This document shows, in pieces, positions 17,022-26,310 of a stretch of 64,000 nt of DNA (the first letter of the stretch is position 1; each line of letters starts with the position of its first letter). A program made the position numbers and the translations under genes. Source of the DNA: Sedimentitalea nanhaiensis DSM 24252 (GTDB taxonomy: Bacteria > Pseudomonadota > Alphaproteobacteria > Rhodobacterales > Rhodobacteraceae); assembly GCF_000473225.1 (NCBI RefSeq), contig NZ_KI421509.1, positions 357,470 to 421,469 of the forward strand, in the 5' to 3' direction. The notes under the pieces are model-generated. The model was not told where the DNA came from. It searched no databases and saw only the letters and a list, made by a program, of their open reading frames with translations.

Positions 17022-18377
17022 TTACCGGTAGGTCACTTGTTTCACCGCATCCAGCACCTCTTGGGTGGTGACCAGCGCGTGTTTTTCCAGATTGGCGGCA
17101 TAGGGCATCGGAACATCTTTGCCAGTGCAATTGATGACCGGCGCATCCAGATAGTCAAACGCCCGCTGCATCAACACCGAACTGATGTAGCTGCCGACCG
17201 AGCCTTGCGGCCATCCCTCTTCGATTGTGACGCAACGGTTGGTTTTTTGGACGGACGCGATGATCGCGTCGGTGTCCATCGGACGCAAGGTTCGCAAATC
17301 GAGCACCTCGGCCTCGATCCCATCTTCGGCCAGTTTGTCCGCGGCTTCCAGTGCGTATTTCATTCCGATGCCAAAACTGACCAATGTAACGTCGCTGCCT
17401 TCGCGCCAGATCCGGGCCTTGCCAAACGGCACGGTGTAGTCTTCGACATCCGGCACATCAAAGCTGCGACCGTACAGGATCTCGTTTTCCAGAAAGATCA
17501 CCGGATTGGGATCGCGGATCGCGGTTTTCAACAGCCCCTTGGCGTCGCTGGCACAATAGGGCATCGCCACTTTCAGTCCGGGGATCTGCATGAACCAGGC
17601 GGCATAGTCCTGGCTGTGCTGGGCGGCCACACGGGCAGCGGCACCGTTGGGGCCGCGAAACACCATCGGAGCACCCATCTGGCCGCCTGACATATAAAGG
17701 GTCTTGGCCGCTGAGTTGATGATCTGGTCCATCGCCTGCATGGCAAAGTTGAAGGTCATGAATTCGACGATGGGCCTGAGCCCGCCAAAGGCCGCGCCAA
17801 CCGCGATACCGGCAAACCCGTGTTCGGTGATTGGCGTGTCGATGACCCGTTTCGCGCCGAACTCATCCAGCAACCCCTGGCTGATCTTGTACGCGCCCTG
17901 ATATTCGGCCACCTCTTCGCCCATCAGAAAGACGGTTTCATCGCCACGCATCTCTTCGGCCATGGCATCGCGCAACGCCTCGCGAACGGTCTGTTGCTTC
18001 ATCGGGGTGTCAGCGGGCCAATCGGGTGTTCGCTCCGGCTGGGGCGGCGCGGCCGGGGGCTCGGCGGATGCCGGAACCGGGTCCGTTTTGCTGTCTTCAG
18101 CGGGCGTATCGGTTGCAGGCTCTGCGATCTCTTCGCCTTCCTCGACAAGGATAGCGATAGCGGTGTTGACCTTGACCCCCTCGGTGCCCTCGTCGATCAG
18201 GATCTTGCCGATGAGCCCTTCGTCGACCGCCTCGAATTCCATCGTGGCCTTGTCGGTTTCGATCTCGGCCAATATGTCGCCAGAGACGACGGTATCGCCC
18301 TCTTTGACCAGCCACTTCGCCAGCGTCCCTTCCTCCATCGTCGGGGACAGGGCGGGCATCAGGATTTCAGTTGCCAT
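17022..18377 (-). CDS. pdhB: Pyruvate dehydrogenase E1 beta subunit with N-terminal lipoyl domain
   Basis: A 451-residue E1 beta. Residues 1-80 are a complete lipoyl domain (Lys43 in [10 protein letters not shown]), followed by a Pro/Ala linker and the transketolase-like E1 beta from about 125 ([20 protein letters not shown]) to the C-terminal domain ([20 protein letters not shown]). Most bacterial E1 betas lack a lipoyl domain, but the fusion is known in alphaproteobacteria. Start 18377 has AAGGAG upstream and matches the lipoyl N-terminus. pdhA lies 13 bp upstream and pdhC 12 bp downstream, so the three are co-transcribed. Confidence 0.96.
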   Translation of the reverse strand: MATEILMPALSPTMEEGTLAKWLVKEGDTVVSGDILAEIETDKATMEFEAVDEGLIGKILIDEGTEGVKVNTAIAILVEEGEEIAEPATDTPAEDSKTDPVPASAEPPAAPPQPERTPDWPADTPMKQQTVREALRDAMAEEMRGDETVFLMGEEVAEYQGAYKISQGLLDEFGAKRVIDTPITEHGFAGIAVGAAFGGLRPIVEFMTFNFAMQAMDQIINSAAKTLYMSGGQMGAPMVFRGPNGAAARVAAQHSQDYAAWFMQIPGLKVAMPYCASDAKGLLKTAIRDPNPVIFLENEILYGRSFDVPDVEDYTVPFGKARIWREGSDVTLVSFGIGMKYALEAADKLAEDGIEAEVLDLRTLRPMDTDAIIASVQKTNRCVTIEEGWPQGSVGSYISSVLMQRAFDYLDAPVINCTGKDVPMPYAANLEKHALVTTQEVLDAVKQVTYR

Positions 18378-18378
18378 G
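18126..18378 (-). repeat. Lipoyl-domain DNA repeat, copy 1 (pdhB)
   Basis: Partner of 16758-17010 in the same orientation, with only two mismatches counted by eye. Near-identity at synonymous positions points to recent gene conversion rather than protein-level conservation. Confidence 0.93.
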
Positions 18379-18390
18379 TGCTGTCTCTCC

Positions 18391-19401
18391 TTACGCGTTC
18401 TGAGGCGCGGTTTCTGCGCAGATGTCGGTCCAAAGCTCGTCCAGCGCCGGTTCCGGGCTGTCCTTGGCAAACTCGGCGGCGGCATTGACCACTTGCTTGA
18501 TCTCCTTGTCGATCGCCTTGAGATCCTCTTCTGACGCATGGTTGCCCGTCAGAAGCAGACCGCGCACCTGTTCGATGGGGTCACGCTCCTCGCGCATTTT
18601 CTGTACCTCTTCTCGGGTGCGGTATTTGGCCGGATCCGACATCGAATGGCCGCGATAGCGATAGGTCTTGATCTCCAGGATATAAGGACCCTTGCCCGAG
18701 CGGCAATGCGCCACGGCCTTGTCGCCGGCCTCTTTCACGGCCAGCACGTTCATCCCATCGACGGCCTCGCCGGGGATGCCAAATGCCTCGCCTCGGGTAT
18801 GGATGTCAGGGCTGGACGTAGACCGTTTCTGCGCCGTGCCCATTGCATATTGATTATTCTCGATCACGAAAACCACGGGCAGATTCCACAACGCGGCCAT
18901 ATTGAACGTCTCGTAAACCTGGCCCTGATTGGCCGCCCCGTCACCGAAATAGGTAAAGGTGACGCGACCATTGCCCTGATACTTGTCGGCAAAGGCCAAG
19001 CCTGCACCAAGCGGCACCTGGGCCGCGACGATCCCGTGTCCGCCGTAGAAATGTTTCTCTTTCGAGAACATGTGCATCGAGCCGCCTTTGCCCTTGGAGT
19101 AGCCGCCTTCGCGTCCGGTCAGTTCGGCCATGACGCCTTTGGGGTCCATGCCACAGGCGAGCATATGGCCGTGGTCGCGATAGGATGTGATTCGCTTGTC
19201 GCCCTCGTCCGCCGCTGCCTCAAGCCCGACGACCACCGCCTCTTGTCCGATGTAAAGATGGCAGAACCCGCCGATCAGGCCCATGCCGTACAATTGGCCC
19301 GCCTTTTCCTCGAATCGACGGATCAAGAGCATTTCACGGTAATAGGTTTTCAGTTCATCTGCGGAAACGTTTGGTTTCTTAGCGGCTTTTCGGGCAACCA
19401 T
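18391..19401 (-). CDS. pdhA: Pyruvate dehydrogenase E1 alpha subunit
   Basis: A 336-residue thiamine-diphosphate enzyme subunit. The ThDP/Mg motif [20 protein letters not shown] ends in IENN, and the phosphorylation-loop region ([20 protein letters not shown]) is conserved with other E1 alphas. It decarboxylates pyruvate together with E1 beta. GGAGGGGAG precedes the ATG. The gene leads the pdhABC operon; a LacI-type dyad lies 28 bp upstream of the start codon. Confidence 0.96.
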   Translation of the reverse strand: MVARKAAKKPNVSADELKTYYREMLLIRRFEEKAGQLYGMGLIGGFCHLYIGQEAVVVGLEAAADEGDKRITSYRDHGHMLACGMDPKGVMAELTGREGGYSKGKGGSMHMFSKEKHFYGGHGIVAAQVPLGAGLAFADKYQGNGRVTFTYFGDGAANQGQVYETFNMAALWNLPVVFVIENNQYAMGTAQKRSTSSPDIHTRGEAFGIPGEAVDGMNVLAVKEAGDKAVAHCRSGKGPYILEIKTYRYRGHSMSDPAKYRTREEVQKMREERDPIEQVRGLLLTGNHASEEDLKAIDKEIKQVVNAAAEFAKDSPEPALDELWTDICAETAPQNA

Positions 19402-19428
19402 CGTGCGGCACTCCCCTCCGGATGAATA

Positions 19429-19442
19429 GTTTAGCGTTAAAC
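19429..19442. promoter_or_regulatory. LacI-type dyad GTTTAGCGTTAAAC upstream of pdhA
   Basis: A 14-bp near-palindrome (12 of 14 positions symmetric) with central CG, 28 bp before the pdhA ATG. The form suits a LacI-family operator. A related dyad lies upstream of the aldolase gene (20947-20960). LacI-type global carbon regulators are known in Rhodobacterales, but I cannot confirm that this is their motif. Confidence 0.35.
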
Positions 19443-19513
19443 CATCAAATAGCGAATTTGCGCCGGAGTGGCGAGAAAAAAGACAAGCGATCTGCGTTCA
19501 AAGTCCGGGAGGC

Positions 19514-19879
19514 TTAGCGGATTACGATTTCGTCGGCGCGCAGCAATCCCAGTACGGAACGGGCCTGTTGATCCAAAAGGTCCAGGTCAAGATAGTCGTC
19601 CGACAGGCGCCGGGTCAGGTTCTCGGCGGCAGAAATCTCGCGCTCAAGATGGCCCAGAGTGTCGCGCAGTGCATCGGATTCGGCAACAATCTCGACACGA
19701 CGAAACAACCCGAAATCTCCCTGCACGGCGGCAAAGGTGAAGTAGGTGCACAACGCAAAAGCGGCGCTGAAATAGATCAGTGCACCAAAGCCGGGTCGGG
19801 TCGAACGGGTCAAAATGTACTGCCTTACATGCGCCCATTGCGGGCATTTGCAGAGACTATGCCACAGGTGATTCGCCAT
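19514..19879 (-). CDS. ftsB: FtsB/DivIC-like septum formation initiator protein
   Basis: A 121-residue bitopic membrane protein: a short basic N-terminus, one transmembrane helix (about residues 30-52, FGALIYFSAAFALCTYFTFA), then a coiled coil with FtsB-type spacing (LRDTLGHLEREISAAENLTR) and the C-terminal DLLDQQARSVLGLLRADEIV. The role is in the divisome FtsQ-FtsL-FtsB complex. The N-terminal ~22 residues look unlike homologues; a TTG at 19813 (LTRSTRPGFG) may be the true start. It lies between the aldolase gene and pdhA on one strand, a lineage-typical position. Confidence 0.8.
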   Translation of the reverse strand: MANHLWHSLCKCPQWAHVRQYILTRSTRPGFGALIYFSAAFALCTYFTFAAVQGDFGLFRRVEIVAESDALRDTLGHLEREISAAENLTRRLSDDYLDLDLLDQQARSVLGLLRADEIVIR

Positions 19880-19939
19880 GGGAATCCCCGTTTTTAGGGG
19901 AGGTCGGCAACAGATTGCTGCAGAACGTCCTCGTCAGGC

Positions 19940-20833
19940 TTAACCAGAAATCGATGCTGTGTGGATGCTGTCGATCGTCCCGGCCAGCACCTTATCGAAC
20001 GCCTCGTCGGACTGGTCCGCTGACAGTCCTTCGGTCAGCGCGCGCGAAAAGGATGCGATCACGCCACGGTTCTGTGCAAGCCGCCGATTCGCCTCGTCGC
20101 GGCTGTACCCACCGGACAGTGCCACGACGCGCATCACACGTGGGTGATCGACCAGCGGTCCATACAGGTTGACCTTTTCCGGCAGCGTCAGTTTCAACAT
20201 CACCTGCCGGCTCTCGGGCAGGAGGTCCAGATGGCGGGTCAGCTCCGCCAGCAAAATGTCTTCGGCCTCGGCCTTGTCGGCGATGCTGATGGTCACCTCG
20301 GGTTCGATGATCGGCACCAACCCGTGATCCAGAACCTGAGCGGCCACCTCGAATTGCTGTGCCACATTGGCCGCGATACCGCTGGCGGACGCCGCGTCGA
20401 TCACCGAACGCATCTTGGTTCCGAAAATCCCCGCTTTGACGGCGCGGTCCAGCAGCGCGTCCAGGTCGGGCATCGGCTTCATCAGGCGCACGCCGTCGAC
20501 TTCGTCCTCAAGACCCTTGTCGATCTTCAGAAACGGAACCACCCGGCGCTTGTCCCACAGGTATTGCGCTGTCGGTGTGCCGTCGATTTTCCGATCCATG
20601 GTCATTTCAAACAGAATCGCACCGACGATGCGCTCGCCCGTAAAGGCCGGTGACTTGACGATCCGGCTGCGCATGGCATGGATCTGATCGAACATTTCAT
20701 CGTCGGATCCATAGGCATCGGCGTCTACGCCATACAGTTTCAGAGCCTTGGGAGTCGATCCACCGCTTTGGTCCAGCGCCGCGATGAAGCCCGCTCCGGA
20801 TGTCATTTGCTGGGTCTGAATATCCTTGGACAT
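19940..20833 (-). CDS. Class I fructose-bisphosphate aldolase
   Basis: A 297-residue class I (Schiff-base) aldolase of the bacterial 'fructose bisphosphate aldolase' type, interconverting fructose-1,6-bisphosphate and the triose phosphates. Signature stretches are GFIAALDQSGGSTPKALKLY near the N-terminus, VVPFLKIDKGLEDE, VPIIEPEV and VVALSGGYSRDEAN near the C-terminus. It lies 145 bp downstream of pgk on the same strand and upstream of ftsB-pdhABC. The gap to pgk contains a TGTTTGCGCTAGCA dyad that may be its operator. Confidence 0.93.
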   Translation of the reverse strand: MSKDIQTQQMTSGAGFIAALDQSGGSTPKALKLYGVDADAYGSDDEMFDQIHAMRSRIVKSPAFTGERIVGAILFEMTMDRKIDGTPTAQYLWDKRRVVPFLKIDKGLEDEVDGVRLMKPMPDLDALLDRAVKAGIFGTKMRSVIDAASASGIAANVAQQFEVAAQVLDHGLVPIIEPEVTISIADKAEAEDILLAELTRHLDLLPESRQVMLKLTLPEKVNLYGPLVDHPRVMRVVALSGGYSRDEANRRLAQNRGVIASFSRALTEGLSADQSDEAFDKVLAGTIDSIHTASISG

Positions 20834-20946
20834 GTGCTCGTCTACCTATTTTTTAGATCCGGTGCCCGCATCCGGACGGGCCGGGGGCAAGGCGGTCTTA
20901 GGCCAGCCCTTGCGTCGTTTCAATCGTGTTGACGCGAAAACCTATC

Positions 20947-20960
20947 TGTTTGCGCTAGCA
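20947..20960. promoter_or_regulatory. LacI-type dyad TGTTTGCGCTAGCA upstream of the aldolase gene
   Basis: A 14-bp near-palindrome with a GCGC centre, 114 bp before the aldolase start in the pgk-aldolase gap. Its similarity to the pdhA-proximal dyad at 19429-19442 is partial (shared GCG core and flanking TTT/TA). Confidence 0.35.
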
Positions 20961-20978
20961 ATCAAACCTTGGCCACAT

Positions 20979-22169
20979 TCAGCGGTTCAGGGCCGCGACG
21001 CCTGGCAGGGCCTTGCCCTCCATCCATTCCAGAAATGCGCCGCCCGCGGTCGAGACATAAGTGAAATCTCCGGCCACCCCGGCCTGATTCAGCGCGGCAA
21101 CGGTATCGCCGCCGCCGGCGACGCTGACAAGATCGCCGACGCGGGTCAATTCGGCCGCCTTTTGGGCGGCGGCCCTGGTTGCGGCATCGAACGGGGCGAT
21201 TTCGAATGCCCCAAGCGGGCCGTTCCAGATCAGAGTCTTGGCCCCGGTGAACACGGCGGCGATGCGCGCCACGGTTTCCGGTCCGGCGTCCAGGATCATC
21301 GCATCGGGCGGGCATTGATCCGCCGGAACGATCGTGCTGTCGGCATCGGAACGGAATTCGCTGGCTACGACGATGTCGCTGGGCAACAGAATGGCACAGC
21401 CTGCGTCGCGCGCCTTGGTCAGGATTTCGGCTGCGGTGGTGGTCATGTCATGTTCGCACAGCGATTTGCCCACATCGAGACCCTGCGCGGCCAGAAAGGT
21501 GTTCGCCATCCCACCACCGATGATCAGGTGATCGACCTTTTCGACCAGGTTGCCCAGCAGATCCAGCTTGGTGGACACTTTGGCTCCGCCAACGACTGCG
21601 ACAACCGGGCGCTTGGGTGTGCCCAATGCTGCCTCGAGCGCTGTCATTTCCGCCTGCATCAGGCGTCCGGCGCAGGCGGGCAACAACCGGGCCACCCCTT
21701 CGGTCGAGGCATGTGCGCGGTGCGCAGCCGAAAACGCGTCGTTGCAATAGATGTCGCCGAGAGCTGCGAATTCGGCCGCCAGATCCGGGTCGTTCTTTTC
21801 TTCACCGGGGTGGAACCGCGTGTTTTCAAGCAATAATACAGAGCCTTCGGGCAACGCATCGACAGCGGCCAGGGCGGCGGGGCCGCGGCTGTCGGCGCAA
21901 AAGGCAACCGGCACGCCAAACGCGGCCTGCAGGGCGGGAACCAGCGGAAGCAGGGACATTTCGGGCACATGTTGACCCTTGGGGCGACCGAAATGTGCCA
22001 GCAGAATCGGGCGCCCCCCCTTGGCAATGATGTCGGTGACGGTTGGTGTCAGACGGCGGATTCGTGTATTATCGGTGACCTGTCCGTTTTCGACCGGGAC
22101 GTTGATGTCGACCCGGACCAGAACCCGCTTTCCCACAAGCTCGATATCGTCCAGCGTGTTCCAGCCCAT
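20979..22169 (-). CDS. pgk: Phosphoglycerate kinase
   Basis: A 396-residue glycolytic enzyme. Substrate-binding segments are visible: [20 protein letters not shown] at the N-terminus, [39 protein letters not shown] and the nucleotide-binding [13 protein letters not shown] at the C-terminus. Length is normal. AAGGGG precedes the ATG by about 8 bases. It diverges from the cyclophilin gene at 22297 and heads a six-gene same-strand series (pgk, aldolase, ftsB, pdhABC). Confidence 0.97.
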   Translation of the reverse strand: MGWNTLDDIELVGKRVLVRVDINVPVENGQVTDNTRIRRLTPTVTDIIAKGGRPILLAHFGRPKGQHVPEMSLLPLVPALQAAFGVPVAFCADSRGPAALAAVDALPEGSVLLLENTRFHPGEEKNDPDLAAEFAALGDIYCNDAFSAAHRAHASTEGVARLLPACAGRLMQAEMTALEAALGTPKRPVVAVVGGAKVSTKLDLLGNLVEKVDHLIIGGGMANTFLAAQGLDVGKSLCEHDMTTTAAEILTKARDAGCAILLPSDIVVASEFRSDADSTIVPADQCPPDAMILDAGPETVARIAAVFTGAKTLIWNGPLGAFEIAPFDAATRAAAQKAAELTRVGDLVSVAGGGDTVAALNQAGVAGDFTYVSTAGGAFLEWMEGKALPGVAALNR

Positions 22170-22296
22170 AATACAATCCCCTTCATCAAATATCAGGCGC
22201 TTTTCCTCACATTTTACGGCTTCGTCAATGCCTCACTTGGCATTCCGGCACAGCCGCCTTAGGTATCGGCGCAACTTGGTAAGACAGGAGAGCCAC

Positions 22297-22803
22297 ATGG
22301 CCGAGATCAAAGACCCCGAGAACACAATCCTGATAGAGTTAAAGGACGGCACGGTCGTTATCGAATTGCTGCCCGACGTTGCGCCGCTGCACAGCCAGCG
22401 CATGAAGGACCTGGCCCGTGCCGGTGCATATGATAACGTCTGCTTTCACCGCGTGATCGACGGGTTCATGGCCCAGACCGGCGATGTCCAGCATGGCGAC
22501 ATGGAAGACGGTTTCAATATCCGTATGGCCGGAACCGGCAGCTCCGATATGGACGATCTGCCGGCGGAATTCTCGAAATTGCCGCATGAGCGTGGAACCC
22601 TGGGCGCAGCGCGTTCGGCGAATCCGAACAGTGCAAACTCGCAGTTCTTTATCAACTTCAAGGACAACAGTTTCCTGAACGGGCAATACACGGTTTATGG
22701 CCGTGTGATCAGCGGCATGGAACATGTCGATGCGATTGTGCGCGGCGAGCCGCCAGCGGCGCCGGATCGGATGATTAATGTAAAGGTAGCGGCCGATGCA
22801 TAG
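22297..22803 (+). CDS. ppiB: Cytoplasmic cyclophilin-type peptidyl-prolyl isomerase
   Basis: A 168-residue cyclophilin without a signal peptide. Active-site segments are VCFHRVIDGFMAQTGD (catalytic Arg in FHRV), NPNSANSQFFINF and FLNGQYTVYGRVISGM. Start 22297 is chosen because MAEIKDPENTI matches family starts and AGGAG lies eight bases upstream. It overlaps the next cyclophilin gene by eight bases (ATGCATAG), so the two are translationally coupled. Confidence 0.95.
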   Translation: MAEIKDPENTILIELKDGTVVIELLPDVAPLHSQRMKDLARAGAYDNVCFHRVIDGFMAQTGDVQHGDMEDGFNIRMAGTGSSDMDDLPAEFSKLPHERGTLGAARSANPNSANSQFFINFKDNSFLNGQYTVYGRVISGMEHVDAIVRGEPPAAPDRMINVKVAADA

Positions 22804-23350
22804 ACTTGCCGCTGTTATCGCCCTGGTCGCCAGCCCTGCATTGGTTAACGCGACCGAAATGCAGATCGAGATTGAAGGCGAGGGGGCCAATGGCACCGTC
22901 ACCATCGATTTGCTCGAAGAGGTGGCTCCTGAACATGTGGCGCAGATCGCGGCATTGTCGCGTGCCGGTGCCTATGACGGCGTCGTGTTTCACCGAGTCA
23001 TTGACGGCTTCATGGCCCAGACCGGCGATGTTCAGTTCGGCAAGATGGGGGGAGACATGGGCCGTGCCGGAATGGGCGGCTCTGATCGTCCCGATCTGAA
23101 GGCCGAGTTTTCTGAGGTTCCCTTTGAGCGGGGCGTTGTCGGCATGGCGCGGTCGCAGGACCCGAACAGTGCCAACAGTCAGTTCTTTATCATGTTCGAT
23201 GAGGGATCGTTTCTGAACGGCCAATACACGGTCGTCGGTCGCGTAACCGACGGTATGGATGTGGTGGATGCGATCAAGCGCGGGACTGGCCAGAACGGCT
23301 CGGTGGTCGGGCAGCCCGATGTCATGAAAAGCGTGACAATCACCGACTGA
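22796..23350 (+). CDS. Periplasmic cyclophilin-type peptidyl-prolyl isomerase
   Basis: A 184-residue paralogue of the preceding gene, with an N-terminal signal peptide (MHRLAAVIALVASPALVNA). The mature domain keeps VVFHRVIDGFMAQTGDVQFG, DPNSANSQFFIMF and FLNGQYTVVGRVTDGMDVVD. It probably helps fold exported proteins. Adjacent paralogues differing in the export signal suggest tandem duplication followed by relocation. Confidence 0.93.
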   Translation: MHRLAAVIALVASPALVNATEMQIEIEGEGANGTVTIDLLEEVAPEHVAQIAALSRAGAYDGVVFHRVIDGFMAQTGDVQFGKMGGDMGRAGMGGSDRPDLKAEFSEVPFERGVVGMARSQDPNSANSQFFIMFDEGSFLNGQYTVVGRVTDGMDVVDAIKRGTGQNGSVVGQPDVMKSVTITD

Positions 23351-23611
23351 CACGCGCTCTGCGTTGCTCCTGCGTGTGGCGGTCAAAACCCGCCGCCCGC
23401 CCGCCTTTTGGCGAAGGCGTCCGTTCTGGCGGCGCCGGTGAATCCGGCGATACACCGAATTCCCCCAAGTCGGTTCAAAGTTCACCGGGTACACGACCGG
23501 ACCCAACGTGAATGGGTATCGCGGGTGAAAAACCATGCCGGTTGGCATTGTCCGACCGGCCTGTTTTGCCCCTGGATGCGATCATCGAGGATTGACTGGG
23601 GGCCAAACGCG
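23351..23611. other. Gene-free stretch between cyclophilin and bactofilin genes
   Basis: About 260 bp of the 318-bp convergent gap with no recognisable gene. GGCGG-tcaaaa-CCGCC-like complementarity near 23380-23400, followed by a short TTTT, may form a weak terminator for the cyclophilin operon. Confidence 0.4.
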
Positions 23612-23650
23612 GAAACAGGCACCGCCCTGCTCGTGGGAGACGCCTGTTTC
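23612..23650 (-). terminator. Hairpin downstream of the bactofilin gene
   Basis: GAAACAGGC (23612-23620) and GCCTGTTTC (23642-23650) form a perfect nine-pair stem with a 21-base loop, 19 bp past the bactofilin stop. There is no long T-run, but the position suits a transcript end for the M23-bactofilin pair. Confidence 0.45.
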
Positions 23651-23668
23651 TCTTGTGGTCTGCTCGAC

Positions 23669-24181
23669 TTAACTTGGTACGTCGGCCTTTGTGGCAGCAG
23701 GGTTGGCACCCGGTGCCTTGCCCGGCCGTCCGGGATTAAGCGGGTCATCCTGACGCTGAACCGAACCTTCGAAATGGGCACCGCTTTCGATCGCGATGGT
23801 CTTGTGAATGATGTCGCCTTCCACGCGCGCGGTCGATGTCAGGCGGACTTTCAAACCACGCACGCGACCAACGATTCGGCCATTGATCACCACGTCATCG
23901 GCAACCACTTCGCCCTTGATGGTAGCGGTTTCGCCGATGGTCAGAAGATGCGCACGGATGTCGCCGTCAATCGTACCTTCGACCTGGATGTCGCCGCTGG
24001 TCTTGATGTTGCCGGTGATATGCAGGTCCGCCGACAGGGTAGATGCGGGCGGCTTTGGCTTTGCTGCGCTGGGTTTGAACTCGTTGGGCGAAGCCGAGGC
24101 CGGCGCACTGCTGGGCGCAGCCGGTCTGGTGTCATCGGTCGCTTTCGACCCGGGCTCGTTGATTTTGCTTTTCGAAAACAT
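23669..24181 (-). CDS. Bactofilin
   Basis: A 170-residue polymer-forming cytoskeletal protein. A disordered Ala/Pro/Ser-rich N-terminus (1-50) precedes the DUF583 beta-helix (LHITGNIKTSGDIQVEGTID; HLLTIGETATIKGEVVADDV; VVINGRIVGRVRGLKVRLT) and a disordered tail. Bactofilins assemble into membrane-associated filaments that localise cell-wall enzymes. The gene starts 50 bp inside the 3' end of the M23 peptidase gene in another frame, so the two are coupled and probably work together in cell-wall shaping. Confidence 0.92.
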   Translation of the reverse strand: MFSKSKINEPGSKATDDTRPAAPSSAPASASPNEFKPSAAKPKPPASTLSADLHITGNIKTSGDIQVEGTIDGDIRAHLLTIGETATIKGEVVADDVVINGRIVGRVRGLKVRLTSTARVEGDIIHKTIAIESGAHFEGSVQRQDDPLNPGRPGKAPGANPAATKADVPS

Positions 24182-25499
24182 TGCTTGCAGCCTTGATGTA
24201 GATCATGGGGTTAACAGGTGTTCCATTGACCCGGACTTCGTAGTGAAGATGGGTACCGGTCGACCGTCCGGTGCTACCCATATCAGCTATGTGATCCCCG
24301 CGCGAGACCCTTTGGCCCTTCTTCACCAGAATGCGAGAGGTATGGGCATACTGCGTCTTGATGCCGAAATCGTGCTGGATTGTCACCAGTTTGCCAAAGC
24401 CGGATTGCCAGCCCGCATGGGTGACCACACCATCCGCCGTGGCAAAGATGTCCGTCCCCGAAGGCCCGGCAAAATCCGATCCGTTGTGCATTCTCCGACC
24501 GCCTGTCTTGGGATCGCGACGATGGCCGAAACCGCTGGTATAACGCACAGCGTCTCGCACCGGGCTGGCAAACGGAGCACGCTCGGCGGCAATACGGTAA
24601 AGATTCAAAAGATCCATCTGGTTCAGGATCTTGTTGGCGCGAATCTCATCGACGGTGGGGTCGTCCTCGCCACGGGTGGTAAACGACAACGGGGTCAGAG
24701 GGCCACCTTGACCGCTATAGTTGCGCCGCAGCTGATCGATGATCTTGTCTGTTGGCATACCGGCACTGCGGAACATCTTGTCCAGCGGCACCACTGAAAT
24801 GGTCATGGCCTCTTCAAGCTGCTGGAAAACCTGATTGTTCTTTTCCTGCATCAATTTGATGTCATGTTCCAGCTTTTCTGCTGTCAGCAGGGCGGCTTGG
24901 GCGTCGGCCAGAATCTGATCGCGTTCGCGCGCTGTATCGGCCAGGGCACCGGCCAGGAAGGCGACCGGGATTTGCGAATCCGTGTCCGGGGATGTGGGAT
25001 CGCCATCGGCGGTTTGGGCTTCCAGATTGGCCAAGGCATCCTGTGCCGCCTTGCGGTCCTGCATCGTGCTGCGCAGCGTCGCCTGAATTACGTCAATACC
25101 GGTTTCCAGCTCGCGCCGATGGGTTTCCGATTGCAGCAGCTCGGATTGCATGACCGAGATTTGCTGAAGTGCGGCATTGAACCGGTTTTGCGCCGCCAGG
25201 GCTTCTTCGGCGCGGGCGTCGCGTTCAAGAGACAGAGCATTCAAGCGTTGTTGATATGTGATCTGGTCACGCTTTGCCTGCTCGCGGAAGTTGCCAGAGC
25301 CGATGCTGTCCATCAGCAAGACTGCGGTGGCGATGATCGCCCAGGCAATGACGGCCGCTGCGCCGGCATAGGTCAGCAGTTGGGTTGCGGGGCGCAGACG
25401 TATAAAACGTGTATCTGTGTCGGATTTCAGAAACAGCCGCCGTTCAGGAAAAAAATGCTCCAGAACCGCGTGTGTCTTGATCGCAAGACGTGATCTCAC
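24132..25499 (-). CDS. Membrane-anchored M23 (LytM-type) metallopeptidase
   Basis: A 455-residue bitopic protein: cytoplasmic N-terminus (AIKTHAVLEHFFPERRLFLK), a transmembrane helix (LLTYAGAAAVIAWAIIATAV), a long periplasmic coiled coil (residues ~75-230), and a C-terminal M23 domain with the metal-binding H-x3-D (MHNGSDFAGPSG) and HxH (GTHLHYEV) motifs. It likely cleaves peptidoglycan cross-links. The GTG at 25499 is preferred (GAGGGA seven bases upstream; homologues start RxRLAIKTH); the frame reaches 25553. Overlap with the bactofilin gene implies a shared task. Confidence 0.9.
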   Translation of the reverse strand: MRSRLAIKTHAVLEHFFPERRLFLKSDTDTRFIRLRPATQLLTYAGAAAVIAWAIIATAVLLMDSIGSGNFREQAKRDQITYQQRLNALSLERDARAEEALAAQNRFNAALQQISVMQSELLQSETHRRELETGIDVIQATLRSTMQDRKAAQDALANLEAQTADGDPTSPDTDSQIPVAFLAGALADTARERDQILADAQAALLTAEKLEHDIKLMQEKNNQVFQQLEEAMTISVVPLDKMFRSAGMPTDKIIDQLRRNYSGQGGPLTPLSFTTRGEDDPTVDEIRANKILNQMDLLNLYRIAAERAPFASPVRDAVRYTSGFGHRRDPKTGGRRMHNGSDFAGPSGTDIFATADGVVTHAGWQSGFGKLVTIQHDFGIKTQYAHTSRILVKKGQRVSRGDHIADMGSTGRSTGTHLHYEVRVNGTPVNPMIYIKAASNVFEKQNQRARVESDR

Positions 25500-26310
25500 A
25501 GGCCCATCCCTCGCTGTTCCCCCAAGCGGTGCCGAATGGCTTGGCAAACGCACCTTGCGGGTGGATAGACAGCGCCCGCTTCAAGAGCAAGACAGTTGCG
25601 AAGGCAAGCTGTCGCATCGGGACGTTTCGCCGCAAAGTGGCGAAAATCTGCCGATAAACCGAGGCTTATGTATCGCGGGTGGCGAAATCCTGCTTGACCG
25701 CAGCATGGTCGGGCTCCGGCTTGGGCGGCCCATGCGGTGGGTTGGCTGTCCTGGCGCATCGCTCTCGAGTCGCCCTCGCCGCAGAAAATGCCCCAACGCG
25801 ACATGGCAGGCGGCACCGGACAAGCTGGCGCAAAAATGTAATCCCGCGCCCTTCTGGACCAAATTTGTGGACGGGTTCCGCCAGAGTTTCGGTCAAAAAT
25901 CGTGTCAGCGGTCACGCGCGCGTGGCCATATCGACGTGTCAGGAGTCCGGCTGTTGCGGCTAGTCGCGCCGAATGTCAGCAAACGCGGCACCAAACCATA
26001 TTGGCGCATGAGCCAATGTATGGGGCGCCTGCGCTCGGGACAAGTCACGCGATGGCATGTGCGTCAGTGGGCACCTGAGTATTCCATCGAGATGGACGCG
26101 AGGGTCGGCGGGTTCGTGCAATTGCATATGCCGGCCTTATCGCCACCGTTTCCAATGATGTAATATGACCGAGAGCGCCCGGAAGGGTACTCGGCATCGC
26201 AAGAACCTTATCGCCAAAGTCTTGTCGAAAAGCCGTTGCCGGGACGAAGTCTTACGGGTTTCAGGCCGGTCGTCGGCCCTTTTCAGGTTTCATGGATATC
26301 ACTCCAACCG
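25500..26310. other. ~0.8-kb region with no recognisable gene
   Basis: Both strands carry open frames here (up to ~250 codons on the plus strand), but their translations are Arg/Cys/Trp-rich and low in family-like patterns, as expected of antisense or random frames in GC-rich DNA. No tRNA or known riboswitch pattern is seen. It contains the promoter of the M23 gene (minus). A decayed gene is possible. Confidence 0.4.

Noticed and set aside
25417-26163. A 248-codon plus-strand frame covering the gene-free stretch
   Set aside because: It overlaps the 5' end of the M23 gene in antisense, and its translation is Arg/Trp/Cys-rich with no recognisable motif or ribosome-binding site.
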